This document shows, in pieces, positions 10,640 through 21,829 of a stretch of DNA of 64,000 bases; positions within the stretch are counted from its first letter, which is position 1; the number at the start of each line of letters is the position of its first letter. The stretch comes from Dendrolimus kikuchii. Taxonomy: Eukaryota > Arthropoda > Insecta > Lepidoptera > Lasiocampidae. Position numbers and translations under genes: made by a program. Where the stretch lies: contig CM034405.1 in assembly GCA_019925095.2 (NCBI GenBank), positions 14,285,401-14,349,400 on the forward strand, in the 5' to 3' direction. Under the pieces are notes generated by a model. The model saw only the letters and a list, made by a program, of their open reading frames with translations. It ran no database searches and had not been told where the DNA came from.

Positions 10640-11760
10640 CTGACGCGATCTTTCCGCGTTCCATAGCATATTCATCACCATGAGACGCAGTTCTTGCTTG
10701 TGTTGCTTAAGTACACGCTTCATTGCCAAACTAATGATTTAATAAGGGGCCATGTATAAATTACATACACGTTAAGGGAGGGGTCCTAAATTTCGTGACG
10801 TCACATTACAAATTCTAATACACACACTAGGGAGGGAGGACTCTCACAAATATGACCAGCTATGACAATGACTAGATTTGCGCCCTAATGAGTATCAGTG
10901 ATATTGCACCCAAAAACGAATGATCTATCACAGGTTTACTCAGGAGATTCACCCGGTACTGGCATTTGAACATAAAGCTGTGTGCAAACGCAAAGCGGCT
11001 AGCACGAAGATCGCACTCTAATCGTGTCGAGCGAGGTTTTCAAATATTAGTGTTTGACAAAGAAATCAAGCCGCGGCCGGCGGGGTTTGGTACGGACGAC
11101 GAGCGGGATTGTTTGTGTGTCTGTTTGCCCACCACGACCTCAATCAAGGTACTGTTAGGGCACAAGTAAATTATTAATTTGTAAGTTACTTTATTAGCTA
11201 TGACGTCTTGAAAAAAACAATACAATAGTGACAATCGCCTTGTAAGAAACGAAGTCTGAAAGATCTCAAATCCAAATAAGTAAATGGTGCCACAGGTCGT
11301 TTATGTCTGGCTTTTTGATGTTTCATTATTTAAAATTAAACTTGAAAAGAAACTTATTGAGATTTCCTTTTCTTACGTGAATTTATGTGTTATTAATTTT
11401 TTTATGCCACATTTATGTATTATAATATAATATAATTATGGTGAACTAGCACTACTTTTTCTCGTTTAACTAAACTACTAGAGTTTGCCACGCAGCTGCG
11501 CCGCGTGTCAGACCCTAAGCAGTAACTTTATTTTACTCACACAAAAACTTGATTCGGTTTATGCATATAATATTCACAAAAACAGTAAGTCAATACTATA
11601 GCCTAAACAACTGCCGAGCAAAACATAAAGTTGAGTAGAAGCCGAACTGATTTGAGTAGTAAGACAATTAATGACTTGTCATCTATGACAACGTAGGTAT
11701 TTATTAGCGAATAGAAAAAAAACGATGGCAACGCCATCTATTTAGCTAATCAATCTATTA
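10640..11760. other. Unassigned intergenic sequence
   Basis: A segment at 10743-10850 ('GGGGCCATGTATAAATTACA', 'GACGTCACATTAC') resembles 46370-46400 ('AGGGGCCATCCATAAATTAC') and is probably an old element. No gene is supported. The frame at 10966-11169 overlaps a similar frame on the other strand and has no family features. Confidence 0.4.
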
Positions 11761-11764
11761 TATG

Positions 11765-11960
11765 GAAATGATATAATTTATCGGGATAAAATGTATCCTA
11801 AGTAGATGCGGGATGTAAGCCAGCTCTGTGTCGAGTTTCATTCATATACGTTTAGTAGTTTTCAAAAAGGATGCGATCGCAGTGCCATCTTTTTCGATAT
11901 TGTTATCTATCCCGCGGAAACAACGCTATTTATCGGGATAAAAAGTATCCCAAGTTGCGC
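11765..11960. repeat. Helitron-like or other old repeat
   Basis: Two partly similar units occur, each containing 'TTTATCGGGATAAAA.GTATCC', at 11778 and 11930, with text such as 'GTCGAGTTTCATTCATAT' typical of decayed lepidopteran Helitrons. No termini can be assigned. Confidence 0.35.
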
Positions 11961-11984
11961 TCCGCCCCATTCACGTCATAGCTT

Positions 11985-12110
11985 GATGATTACTGGTGTG
12001 ACAGAGAACGTATGTCAGAATAGAGAAGTATGGAAGGAAAAGACGTATTGTGCCGACCCCAAATATTTGGGAGAAAGTGCAAGAAAAGAGAGAGTTGGCT
12101 TATAGCATAG
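11985..12110 (+). pseudogene. LINE tail fragment (family J)
   Basis: An open stretch ends with blocks reading 'VTENVCQNREVWKEKTYC' and 'ADPKYLGESARKERVGL', the terminal tail of the same LINE as at 1028-1730 and 41740-42165. Confidence 0.65.
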
Positions 12111-12184
12111 ATAGACTCGCAAACAAACAAATGGATGGACGATGAATTTAGTAACGGAATCCTAACAATACATTTTATAAGAAA

Positions 12185-12380
12185 CTAGGATATACATGCA
12201 ACTTCGTCCACGCTTGACTTGAAATTCCCGCGGGATTCCCAGGATAAAAAGTAGCGCAGATTTTAAGTCTAAAAATTTACTATCGATCAGCGAAAACCGT
12301 GTCGAAATCGTCTCAGTAGTTTTTACGCGAATCCTGAACAAACAGACAAGAAATCTAAAAAAACTTGCATCGTGTTCCCC
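12185..12380 (-). mobile_element. Short Helitron fragment
   Basis: Read on minus, its 3' end is 'GCATGTATATCCTAG' followed by T, as expected for a Helitron CTAG terminus inserted before T. The interior ('GGCGAAAACCG' region, 'GGATAAAAAGTAGCGC') matches the family at 20348 and 44109 in inverse orientation. The 5' TC end is not preserved. Confidence 0.55.
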
Positions 12381-12381
12381 A

Positions 12382-12580
12382 TCTTATACTAATATATGAA
12401 AATGAAGAGTTTGTTTGCTTGAACGCGCTTATCTCAGGAACTACTGATCCGATTTGAAAAATTATTTCAGTGTTAGATAGCCCATTTGTCGAGAAAGGCT
12501 ATAGGCTTATATATCATCACGCTAAGACAAAACTTTTTTTTAAACTATTCCACGCGGACGATGTTGCGGGCAGAAGTTAG
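12382..12580 (+). mobile_element. Short non-autonomous Helitron
   Basis: It starts TCTTATACTAATAT preceded by A and ends 'GCGGGCAGAAGTTAG' followed by T (CTAG changed to TTAG). The body has the usual lepidopteran Helitron phrase 'ATCTCAGGAACTACTGATCC'. It lies back to back with the inverted fragment at 12185-12380. Confidence 0.65.
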
Positions 12581-12694
12581 TTGTTTATATAATATATTCC
12601 ATTGGTTTTTTTAAATAGCTTCAATGTACAACAGACACGGCAATTTTAGAATTTTATAATATTATAGATGTAATAACCATTATAACATTTAAAA

Positions 12695-13015
12695 CAATCC
12701 ATAAAAATGGCGTAAGAAATCTCTTACGCAAACAGTTCAACTTTCTTCCGGCACACTTTTTAATTACACCGAATAACTTATTAAAAAGCACTCCCGACTG
12801 TTTTTAAAACTCTCATAATGAGTAACTCAATCAAATCGAAATTGATTAAATATCCTAAAAATTCGGACAAAGTACCGATTTCCCGTCTTCCGGCCGACCC
12901 AATTAATCCCATTGACGGCGAGTTAAAAATCATTTACCCGCTGGCGTTCGTATTTGGTACAAGATAGAGGAGGAGAGCAGGGTAAATTGAATTATAAGCG
13001 ATGCGGGTAGCGATT
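12695..13015. promoter_or_regulatory. Candidate conserved non-coding element
   Basis: This non-coding block looks unlike its surroundings: balanced composition with many homeodomain-type cores (TAATTA, TAATCC, CAATTAA), a TGAGTAACTCA dyad at about 12821 and a small hairpin GCGTAAGA-aatc-TCTTACGC at 12710-12729. No repeat copy is present in the window. A regulatory role is inference only. Confidence 0.25.
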
Positions 13016-13059
13016 ATACATAGGTACATATTAATACGCTTCAAAACAAGTAAGAGCTG

Positions 13060-13450
13060 CGTGTCACGAAGATGAATATTCTGCGTAGATATATGGAGGC
13101 ACGCGGAAGGACTGCGTCAGGAACTCACACATCTGCGGCAGTCCTCATGTCCATGACATAACAGAAAAACTGATAGAGAGTAGCTTACGCTGGTTCAACC
13201 ATGTTTTACGGATACCGGTCACTTATGTGGGGAACAAATATCTAGCCATGCCTTCGCCGCCAGATTCCGGTTGAAGACGTAAGCCCAGGAAATGCTGGCT
13301 CGACGTCAAAAAGATGACATATGTACCAAAAGTCTTATCCCATTAGGGATGCCAAAGACCGCGCAAAGTGGAGAAGAAAAAGTAGGAAAGCGGACCCCAG
13401 GCTTCGAGGCAGCCGCTCCAAACGCAACCGGAATTTAACGCTAGAATGAT
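13060..13450 (+). pseudogene. Decayed LINE RT tail (family L)
   Basis: Across frameshifts it reads a polyprotein C-terminus: 'LRRYM-A-RKDCVRN-HICG', 'LIESSLRWFNHVLRIP', 'RKCWLDVKKMTY', then a final 'RDAKDRAKWRRKS-KADP'. The LRWF-HV motif marks the common tail of several non-LTR retrotransposons. No catalytic domain remains. Confidence 0.65.
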
Positions 13451-14990
13451 GATATTGATGATATGATAGACAGATACAGACCTTTTGCTTCATATACTTT
13501 TTCTAATCGTTTCATATATTATGTACATGAATTTAAAGTGCTTTTTACCCGACTTTTGTTTAAAATTGTTTATGTGCTTATTTGTCTGTCTTAACCTCAT
13601 AAGATTACTTTATAACGTTTTATTGAAATTATCCATTTAAACAAGTTATTTCATAGAAACAGAACACTTGTATCAAAGCATTTTTGTACACGTATTTAAA
13701 TCAATATAATTTTATACATCGCTCGAAACATAGCTGTTTTAAATATTTACCTAAGTCCCTACTTTCTGTGCTCACTTTAACCTCTATCTATACAAGTTTA
13801 TATAGATCACAAAATTCTACCCGCATGTAACGATAAAACGAAACATTTAGTAAGTACATTATAGGAAAGAATTGATACCTATAAATACAGGTCACCGGGC
13901 TATGCTTAGTTTAGGTTTTAGTTTTTACTAATTTTCTTAATTACTTGTAATTTTTGTTTGATTGTAATATCACTCTCTGTTACTGTTTTAAGAAAATTCT
14001 GGTTTTTCCTATCTAGCCCTCTCGCCCCATCCACTACTTTTTGTCCGAAATATGGTATGCATCTAATGTAGTGATATTGTAAGCTGATAGTGTAGTGATA
14101 GTTCTAAATCAAGTTGGAACCTGAATTCAGAACAAACCTAAATTGTAACGCGTCATAGTGGGGTAATTGACACATGTCACAATGAATTCTGGCACAATAT
14201 TCATATGAAAGAGCGCGCGTTTAAACTATAATTAATACGCTATAGTAATGTATATTATATGATATAGGTGGCTTCGAAGTTTTGTAAGATGCAATAAAGT
14301 ATGTTGATATAAGCTCCATAAAAGTTATGTCAAAATTCAATCGATGTTAATGCAAGTGAATGAATAATAGAATATAGGAATCGGCCCTTGATTGTTAACT
14401 ACCCTATTATACCCAATCTGAGGTTGTCCTGTCATTTTTGAATTAGAACAAGAAGCTGCGGTCTACATCAACGCAAGTAGCGGTCGCGGGTGCGGCTAGC
14501 GTGTTTATGGAAAGCGAGTAGCGTTGGACGACCAATTGAATTATTAATGCAGCCTCCACAAACGGCGCGGGTACATATTTACTCGTCGCGTAAATAGATG
14601 CGCACACAGCCAACACGCGTTTTTCTACACAGAGTGGTGTTAAGATTTAGAAGGAGCATAGGTATAAGGTAATTTTTTTTAATCTTCATGGTTTGGATGT
14701 GAACCATTATATTATTTCAATACCAGATATACAAATGATATTTTTTAAGTCAAGTAAATGTAATTACGATAAGAACTTATCTCTAGGCGTCAGATCTCGG
14801 AGGTAAATCTGTTTTTAAATTAATGTTGTATTATGTCGGTAGTATAGCATAATAATAACAATATTTGTAACAATGTAAGTATATTTATATGCAATATAAT
14901 AACAAGATTTCATTTTTATATACATGATGTGAAGTCCATAATAATAACCACACAAGAAGAAAACTTCAAGTATTGAAATATGACGTAAAA

Positions 14991-15035
14991 TATTTTAGGT
15001 GTATAAACACCTAAAATACACATAGGTGTATTTTA
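14991..15035. repeat. Two overlapping alternative hairpins
   Basis: TATTTTAGGTGT (14991-15002) pairs perfectly with ACACCTAAAATA (15007-15018), loop ATAA. The second arm's continuation TAAAATACAC (15012-15021) also pairs with GTGTATTTTA (15026-15035), loop ATAG. The hairpins share bases 15012-15018 and cannot form together. Confidence 0.85.
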
Positions 15036-15294
15036 ATATTTTTGAGTAAAAAAAATATTAACATTACATAATAAGTTAAAAGTCTTATTATAAATATGAT
15101 AAAAAAAAAATACACTGTAAAAAATTATAAACTAAAATCCATTCAGCCCAGCCTAATAGATTAGGTATTTGGAAAATTTATCAATACTTAACAACTTACT
15201 TTCTCATATTTTGAAAACATTAAATTAATATGAAACCATTCTGCAACTTTCGCATATACTATAATCGCGTTCTTGTACACAATACGTACGTAAA

Positions 15295-15440
15295 AGGCCG
15301 TAGTTTTCCCGGTTGCGCGCGCTACTCGCATTTGTGTGTGTGCACTGCGCTTGTGTGCGTGCAGGGTTGGTCTTTTGGGGACGGTGCGGGGGCGGCAGGG
15401 CATCCGCGGGGATGAGGCACTGAGGGGGGGCGGTCTTACT
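15295..15440. promoter_or_regulatory. CpG-rich island of unknown role
   Basis: About 145 bp with GT-rich and G-rich tracts and several CpGs, in a very AT-rich neighbourhood. It could be an orphan promoter or an old insertion; nothing decides between these. Confidence 0.25.
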
Positions 15441-15794
15441 AGGAACCGTGGAGTCGCTCGTATTTACCGACTTGTGCAATTAACAGCTCTTTATGAATAT
15501 TCAACGAAAGTGGAGATGCGAGTTTTTTATATTAATTGATGTGTAACTTACACGAAATGCCTTTTTGTTGGCCGCTTTAACGTGTTTACAGATCGTGTTG
15601 CTTCAGGACTGTGGTTTTTTGGTGGAATTTTCGTACAGAAATAAGGATGAGCTTCTATGAGAGAGATTTCATTTTTTAAGGGAATGAAATGAAATTTTTG
15701 TAATATTAATTTATTAATTACATGTAAAATCACTGATTAATTAACATTCAATTATATCAGTAGGAGACTTTTCGTGAAAAAATAGTGCTGATAC

Positions 15795-15880
15795 TTGCTT
15801 CCAGGAAAGCGGACTCTAGGATCCAAAGTGAATTTTCTAGATGCATCCGGGATTTAACGTTAGGACGACGGTGGTGGTGG
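15795..15880 (+). pseudogene. LINE tail fragment (family L)
   Basis: 'GCTTCCAGGAAAGCGGACTC' and 'GGGATTTAACGTTAGGACGA' match the end of 13060-13450, including the downstream 'GAATTTAACGCTAGAATGAT'-type sequence. Confidence 0.5.
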
Positions 15881-16865
15881 ACGGTTGTTGTTGAAAAAAT
15901 TACTTTTTAGATTCTGTGAAAATACCAACTAACCATCTTCTGTGAAGAGAACAACTAAATAAAAATTTCATAATATATAAATGAACATTTATGTTTCAAT
16001 ATTTGACTCTTTGAACATGTACTTATATAAAGCCACAATTACTCAGATTCACTTCTCAGATAAAAATGGGGGAAAAAAAACTAAAAAATATAAACGAACT
16101 TAATAGCTACAATATTTTTGAAAAGTGAGGTTTTTAAATGTTTATTTAAGCACTTAAAAATCCAATATTACTTTTTTAAGCAGTTAAAAAAGTCACTTAT
16201 AAAAAAATTTGTAAATTAATTTCCATTGCTTTTCTTTAAGTCTTTTTGACTCCATTTCTATCCAAACTGAAAGGCAGGAATGAATCGTCTAATTTCGGCT
16301 AAATTCAAAATACTTGACTCAAAAAAATCTAAACACTCTTTGTACCATTCATAATTTGAACAATCCGATCCACGCATCTCTTGGAAAAGCAAGAACTTTG
16401 GTGTTGAAGCGAGAAGACATTGCGTTTAAAGAGATAGAAGCATTGGGATGAAACTTCAAACATCAACAGCTATACGACTTAACTGCATAGAACTGTATAA
16501 GGCGTATTCAACGCTCTCTGTATTGATATACAGTCTCTTTTAGATTGTATGAAAATTGTAGCGAGTTTTGTGCGTGTTGTATTAAGGCAGAAGAGTACGG
16601 ACAACAAATATTGATTCGGCGATGGGTTTGTGAGGGGTAGGAGTTGTAGGAAGAGGTAAGGTTGGGGGTTGGCGGACAAGGCGCTCATAATTTGAACTAA
16701 TTCCTCTTTTGTTGACATAAGCTTGTCTGGTCGTTGCCGGAGTTGGTCAAGTCTTGCAAAACTTCAATACTATCCTTTGTGTTGTTTCTGGGTTGTTATT
16801 AACTTATTACCTATTGGATCAATGCGTATCAATGATATTGCATTATTTGCGTATTGCGGTTTCCG
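15881..16865. other. AT-rich intergenic sequence
   Basis: No feature supported. The 79-codon minus frame at 16479-16718 shows no recognised family. Confidence 0.4.
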
Positions 16866-16869
16866 TGAG

Positions 16870-17393
16870 ATAGTGGTTCGAACTAGTTGTGTAGCCTATG
16901 CTCTTTTCAAACTTACACCAGAACTTAGCGGGCAATCTTTAATTACGGTATATTACGGCCTTATTGAATGCCATTTAAGGTATGGTGTAATATTCTGGGG
17001 CAATTCAAATAACAAAAAATTAGTTTCTAAAGCCCAAAAAAATGTATAACATCCATGTTTGACTTAAAATCGACTGATAGTTGTAGACCATATTTTACAA
17101 AATATAAAATTTGGACACTTTATACTCTCTATATTATGGAAACTGCAATGTTCGTCACAGATAACCCTAATTTATTCCAAACACTAGCACAAGTAGTGAC
17201 ACGTAAGCACAGGGATCAGAATAAACTCTGTCTAGAAGTATCAAAAACAGAACTCATGAACAAAAGCATATTTTGTATGGCTCCAATAAGTTACCTAAAG
17301 TCTGGAGACATTTAAAGCATGATATATATAAATAAAAATTAAGGACATTTTTATTAAATAAATGTTATTATGAATTACTCGACTTTTTAAATT
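16870..17393 (+). pseudogene. Jockey-type LINE reverse-transcriptase thumb/C-terminus
   Basis: The reading 'VAYALFKLTPELSG' then 'YYGLIECHLRYGVIFWGNS' and, after an in-frame stop near 17047, 'MFDLKSTDSCRPYF' with 'KIWTLYTLYIMETAMFV' is the post-catalytic region of a jockey/CR1-type reverse transcriptase. A further frameshift leads to 'LRTFLLNKCYYELLDFL', the usual end of such proteins. The N-terminal two thirds are missing. Copy death is shown by at least one stop and one frameshift. Confidence 0.7.
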
Positions 17394-17394
17394 A

Positions 17395-17817
17395 AGTACA
17401 TACATACATACATACATAACTTCACGCCAATTCCCTTGCGGGGTAGGCACGAACAACAGAGCGCCATTTAGGCTTATTCTTACACACCTCACTTGCTTCT
17501 TTCACATTCATTACTCTTTTCATGCACGCTCGTCTGTTCTTAAGGCTCCTGACATCACCTTCTGCTAGTACACGATCGATTTGATCATGGAAGGTGTGTC
17601 GTGGCCTTCCACGACTTCTGCATCCATCCACTTTTGCATTGTATATCTGTTTAGTCATTCTTTCATCATGCATTCTTTCCACATGTCCGAACCACCGGAG
17701 CATTCCTTTCCTTACCTTCACCCCGACACTCTCTTTCAGACCAACTCTCTTTCTTACTTCGGTATTACGAACGCGGTCCTCGAGCGTTAAATTAAGTAAT
17801 AAATACATTTTGGCCAT
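17395..17817 (-). pseudogene. LINE RT tail with 3' end (family H)
   Basis: An open minus-strand frame (131 codons) contains 'TLEDRVRNTEVRKRVGL', 'LRWFGHVERMHDERMTK', 'SRGRPRHTFHDQIDRVL' and 'RRACMKRVMNVKEASEVC', the C-terminal tail of a non-LTR retrotransposon. It ends in the terminal sequence shared with 5262-5320 and a TACA-repeat tail (17397-17417). It abuts the jockey fragment end to end. Only the tail is kept, consistent with 5' truncation on insertion. Confidence 0.75.
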
Positions 17818-17819
17818 TT

Positions 17820-18845
17820 TTTAATTTTCATATATTAATAAAATAAAAATTGCAATTAATAAATAATTTAGTAATTATTTAAATTTTTGATGACATTCTT
17901 TTTGGTTTATTATTATGACATTATTTTCACAAGTCTTTTTTTTTAACTTGCAATGGATGTACCTATGTATGTATGTATGTTCGGGTGGAATCTTGCAAGT
18001 TAAATTTGACCAACTTCCCGGTTTCCGATTGAGCTGAAATTTTGCACGCATATGTATATCGCGTGACAATGCAATAATATGGTACCATGGAGTTGATCTG
18101 ATATTGGAGTCGGAAGGTGGCCATAGGAACTCCTGTACTAAACAAGATAGACCCGTCATGTTTGGGCTCGTTTTACTTGTCTTGGCTAGCACTCTGCTGC
18201 TACATGATAGCCAGGATTTCAAAAGCTTGTATTTAAAAACCTTTTTAAAAAAACTTTTAAGATTCTCACTGGTCAAACATGGCCTTTATTTTTATACTAT
18301 CATGCATACTCTGATAAGTAAATAATCATGTTTAAGAAATAAATAATAGTCTTTGTTTCTGTAGTAGATACTAGTACTTATGAGTTTTTGGCGGGAACTG
18401 AAAGAGGACGTTGTGTTGTGCAGTTTTATTTTCTAAAAATATATAAAATTACTTTAAAATGAACAATAGTTGTAGGATATTGATAGTTTTTGAGTAGTAA
18501 TTATGTGTTTTTTGTGAGAAATGTGAACTGAACTTCCCAAGAACTCCGCTGAATGGTGTGGATTGTAGCCTACAATACAACTGCGCCTGGCTTAAAGGCC
18601 TAGTTGCCAAGCCATAAACCTAAAAAAAAGTAGTATTTATATGCGAACAAAACCGCATGAATAAACTTTAGCAATTGATCCTTTTTACTTTCTGAATTAA
18701 ATGAACAAAGTGAATAAAGGACGTAATTCATGTTCTTAGTTGTTTTTGAAGTGAAAACTTCTTTTCGCACATTGGGCACTTTTGGGATCGGGGAAAAGCA
18801 CCCTCACTTCACTTCTGATGTGCAGTCCTACGACTGTCAATTTTT
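17820..18845. other. AT-rich sequence with a probable old repeat
   Basis: Positions 17960-18250 look like a retroelement 3' region ('GATTGAGCTGAAATTTTGCACGC', 'GGCCATAGGAACTCCTG') but no second copy is present here. The overlapping frames on both strands are not a gene. Confidence 0.35.
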
Positions 18846-18849
18846 TACG

Positions 18850-18975
18850 TTTGTATAAGTTCGCATCTGACCTCATGTTGGAAGTTTAGGATGGAGCACG
18901 CTTACCTAAAAGAGACCTATTTACTCATGACCTGAAGACTCATAGATGGTACTTGTCAGCAGTAAGTAGACTCAA
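18850..18975. repeat. Family D repeat
   Basis: 'GGAGCACGCTTACCTAAAAG' and 'ACCTGAAGACTCATAGATGG' match 46255-46325 in order and orientation. Short and non-coding. Confidence 0.5.
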
Positions 18976-19396
18976 TTTTTAACTTAGATTGACGACCACA
19001 CGTCAAAAATTGATCTCCAATAAATTGCATTAGTTTGAATAAAACCTTATCAATTTGAATCTTGAATATAATCTAAATGGGCTATTAAATAAAGTAGAAA
19101 AGTATTAACAAAACCACGCCCAAATTGTAATAGAAGACACGCCATACCGTCAGTAGCACTTAGTGTGTGCTTACAAATATAAACTCATACATAATCAATG
19201 CATGTCGTTCTATATGTACGGTATACACATATATTCATGTTCAAGATTGTACATGTACAAGGTAAAAATACGTGGGAGTTTCTTTGCCTTTTATAGGCTT
19301 CTTAGTAGGGGCGACCTATTTTAGCGTAAGATTTACCCAAGTAGGTTACGTAATTTATTTAAGTGTTATTCTATTATACTAAGGCTTTTTTATTTT

Positions 19397-19702
19397 ATCC
19401 GTGCCGGAACGGAGAAAATATACAATTTCCTGCGGCCGGACGGCCTGTCGAAAGAGATGAGAAAATAAACCACAGCCAGGTGATAGGGTATTTTCCCGTC
19501 TGGATAGCTACGACCCCTGGTCTAGAGCATGCCGCCTTAACAACCTTGAGTTGTGCCCCGACATTAGTGGCCAGGTTCCAGTTTCCCTTTAGAAAGCGAT
19601 AGCATACACCTTTGTTGTTATGAATGTCCATAAGTAATGGTAACCGCTTTCCATCAGGTGGGCCATCTGGATAACTGCTGAACTCATGCAATAAAAGACA
19701 GC
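19397..19702 (+). repeat. Family A dispersed repeat, near full length
   Basis: Starts 'CCGTGCCGGAACGGAGAAAA' and ends 'CTCATGCAATAAAAGACAG'. The opposite strand keeps a long open frame (19751-19395) with the family block 'GNWNLAT..GAQLKVV'. Its 3' tail is the left arm of a perfect palindrome. Confidence 0.8.
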
Positions 19703-19719
19703 TGTCTTTTATTGCATGA
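19684..19719. repeat. Perfect 36-bp palindrome without loop
   Basis: TCATGCAATAAAAGACAG (19684-19701) is followed immediately by its exact reverse complement (19702-19719). It sits at the tail of a family A repeat, as if the tail were copied back on itself. Confidence 0.95.
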
Positions 19720-20159
19720 TGGGTAGCTACCCATACTGCGTTTCGGACCATGGAAAAAGAACACTACTTAATACTGGTGGGTAGCCACCCAAAATTCTAA
19801 TAACTTAGCTACCTGGGTAATGGTTGTTCATTATAACTGTTGTTCATTTTATAATAATTGTTCATTAGTCGGCTAAACAACAAATTGATGGATTTTTAAC
19901 TAGTGGGTAGATGACTCGCCAACTGGCAGCCATCTATCAGCCATTGTCGATTTTTGGTTTTATTCGACAATTACTAGCCAGGCGGCGAATTGATGGCGAC
20001 GACTGACAGCTAAGCTGTAAACTTTCAGTTTCGGTTTTATTCGCCAACCATTGGTCCGCTGGCAAAGTGTTTGACAACGTAGCCGTGGCTTTTTTGTGAT
20101 CAACTGCTAATTAGCTGGCTCTCAAAATCCACCTCTACCTGCTACTAAAGGAAAGTTTT

Positions 20160-20275
20160 TTTTATTTTATTGCAGGAGTTCAGCAGACAGCCAGACGGCC
20201 CACTTGATGGAAAGCAGTTACCATCGCCTGTGGACATTTGCAATACCAAAGGTGCTACATATGCGCTGCTAAGTT
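20160..20275 (-). repeat. Family A 3' fragment
   Basis: On minus it ends in the family tail ('CTCCTGCAATAAAATAAAA'); on plus the text runs through 'CAGACGGCCCACTTGATGG' to 'GGTGCTACATATGCGCTGCT' and then stops matching. About one third of the element is present. Confidence 0.75.
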
Positions 20276-20347
20276 AACAATCCAGTAAAATTGTAACTCG
20301 TAACACGCTGCAATCACAGTTGGTGTCACCAGTCCGTGTTTGTCTAT

Positions 20348-20700
20348 CTATCTATAATATTATAAAATTCTAAACATGCTGTGTCTGTACATTGAATCTA
20401 TTAAAAAAAAAACTTGAATAGACTATATAAACGACGGAGAACACGATGTATTTTTTTTAGATTTCTTGTTTGTTTGTTCGGGATTCACATAAAAACTTCT
20501 GGGCCGATTTCGATACGGTTTTCGCTGATCGACAGCGAATTTTTAGACTTAAAATCTGCACTACTTTTTATCCTGGAAATTTTTCTGGAATTGATTTAAA
20601 ATGGCCAAATAAAAAATCGAATTCCAAAGTGATTTTTTCACTGATTGATAGCAAATTTTATGTAACAAATGATATGATAAATGTGTGATATTTTTTATCC
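20348..20700 (+). mobile_element. Helitron-like element, incomplete
   Basis: Starts 'TCTATAATATTATAAAATTC' and continues 'AACATGCTGTGTCTGTACA', 'TTTCGATACGGTTTTCGCTG', 'ACTTTTTATCCTGGAAATTT', in the same order as 44109-44643. No clear CTAG terminus is found. Confidence 0.6.
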
Positions 20701-21034
20701 CGTGGGAATTTTTAAACATAAATCAGTCATAAAATTAGTCATCATTAGCTCTTTTCAAACTTCGTAAAAAATGGCTAATTAGTACTTTCATTAAGTAATT
20801 CAAGCCAAGTTTCGCCTTTGTCATTGGTAATATGCAACAAATATATCTAGTGCCGATTTGTGTCGATTTCAATGATACCTAGAACAAAGTAAATAATACA
20901 AAGTTCTTCTACATTTACCGACCTGGAAATCGAACATAAGACCTCAGTGTTCTAGTAAACCACAAAAGCCGACCAAAATTTTATACAAACAGTGGTATAA
21001 ATACCTATTAAACATGCTTATTATAATAGTATGT

Positions 21035-21047
21035 GGGGGGGGGGGGG
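21035..21047. repeat. Poly-G run of 13
   Basis: A 13-base G homopolymer inside AT-rich DNA; copy number here is prone to sequencing error. Confidence 0.9.
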
Positions 21048-21229
21048 TTATCTTCGTGTGTATATGTACAATGCAGGCATACTTAAGCAAACAGACTGGC
21101 ATCCGCTACGTCGCTTATCTAACTGAATCATAGAGATAGTCTTGTATAGAATAGGTAAGTAAGAAAATAGTCACAAAAATAGCATTATTATCATTATCTT
21201 ATTATTATATATTATCATTATCTTTATTA

Positions 21230-21810
21230 CAGCTCTTAAGGCCGGCTCCATCGATGTGAAACCATGCTCCCACAGAAAATCGGCGTAAAACGGTTAGCCT
21301 ACAACTTTATTTCGTGCGATGAGGGAGAATTCCTATGGCCTACTTCGCCCTCCCTTTATCCCGTCCTCGTGTTTCAATGCCATATATCTACCATCCCTCT
21401 ATCGTTTTTCTCCTGTCTGATTCCTCTATTTCATACCCCTCTTTTATAGCGCAGGGAGACCTGAGCGGAGGCTTTACACCGAGGGATGTGTGGGACTCTT
21501 GAACGGCCGTATGCCCAGCGTGACCTCCGAACGGAGGCCAACGGGGATGTCGGCCGTCAAACTACCCACTAAACCTAAAACTGCGTCTCTATCTCACACG
21601 CTTTTACGAGACGCCACAGGAACTAGACCAATAGGCCCAGGGTGTCCTGCGGGGGAGGACCCTCTCTTCAACAACAGTGGGGGTAGTAATCCGCGCGTCT
21701 ATCTATATCATACACATACCTATTCCATCCTCAATATCCCATTCCAAACAATGGCAACGCGTTGGCTTCGCCCCTGGTGTTGCAAACGTATAGACGTTTG
21801 AAGACGCCTA
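21230..21810. repeat. GC-rich probable retroelement 3' region
   Basis: A block of GC-rich sequence ends in the family C phrase 'GCAACGCGTTGGCTTCGCCC', shared inversely with 3406-3500 and nearly with 63405-63440. The 103-codon frame inside (21490-21801) has no recognisable domain. Most likely a TE fragment. Confidence 0.4.
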
Positions 21811-21829
21811 TAGAGGTATCTGTTTGACA

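Larger units (their letters stand above)
13460..15785. other. Intergenic sequence with GC-rich islands but no gene
   Basis: Two unusual GC-rich islands stand out, 14455-14640 and 15295-15440; the latter is CpG-rich with long G runs. Neither contains a frame that can be linked to exons. A family-MITE half copy lies at about 14370-14392. Confidence 0.4.
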
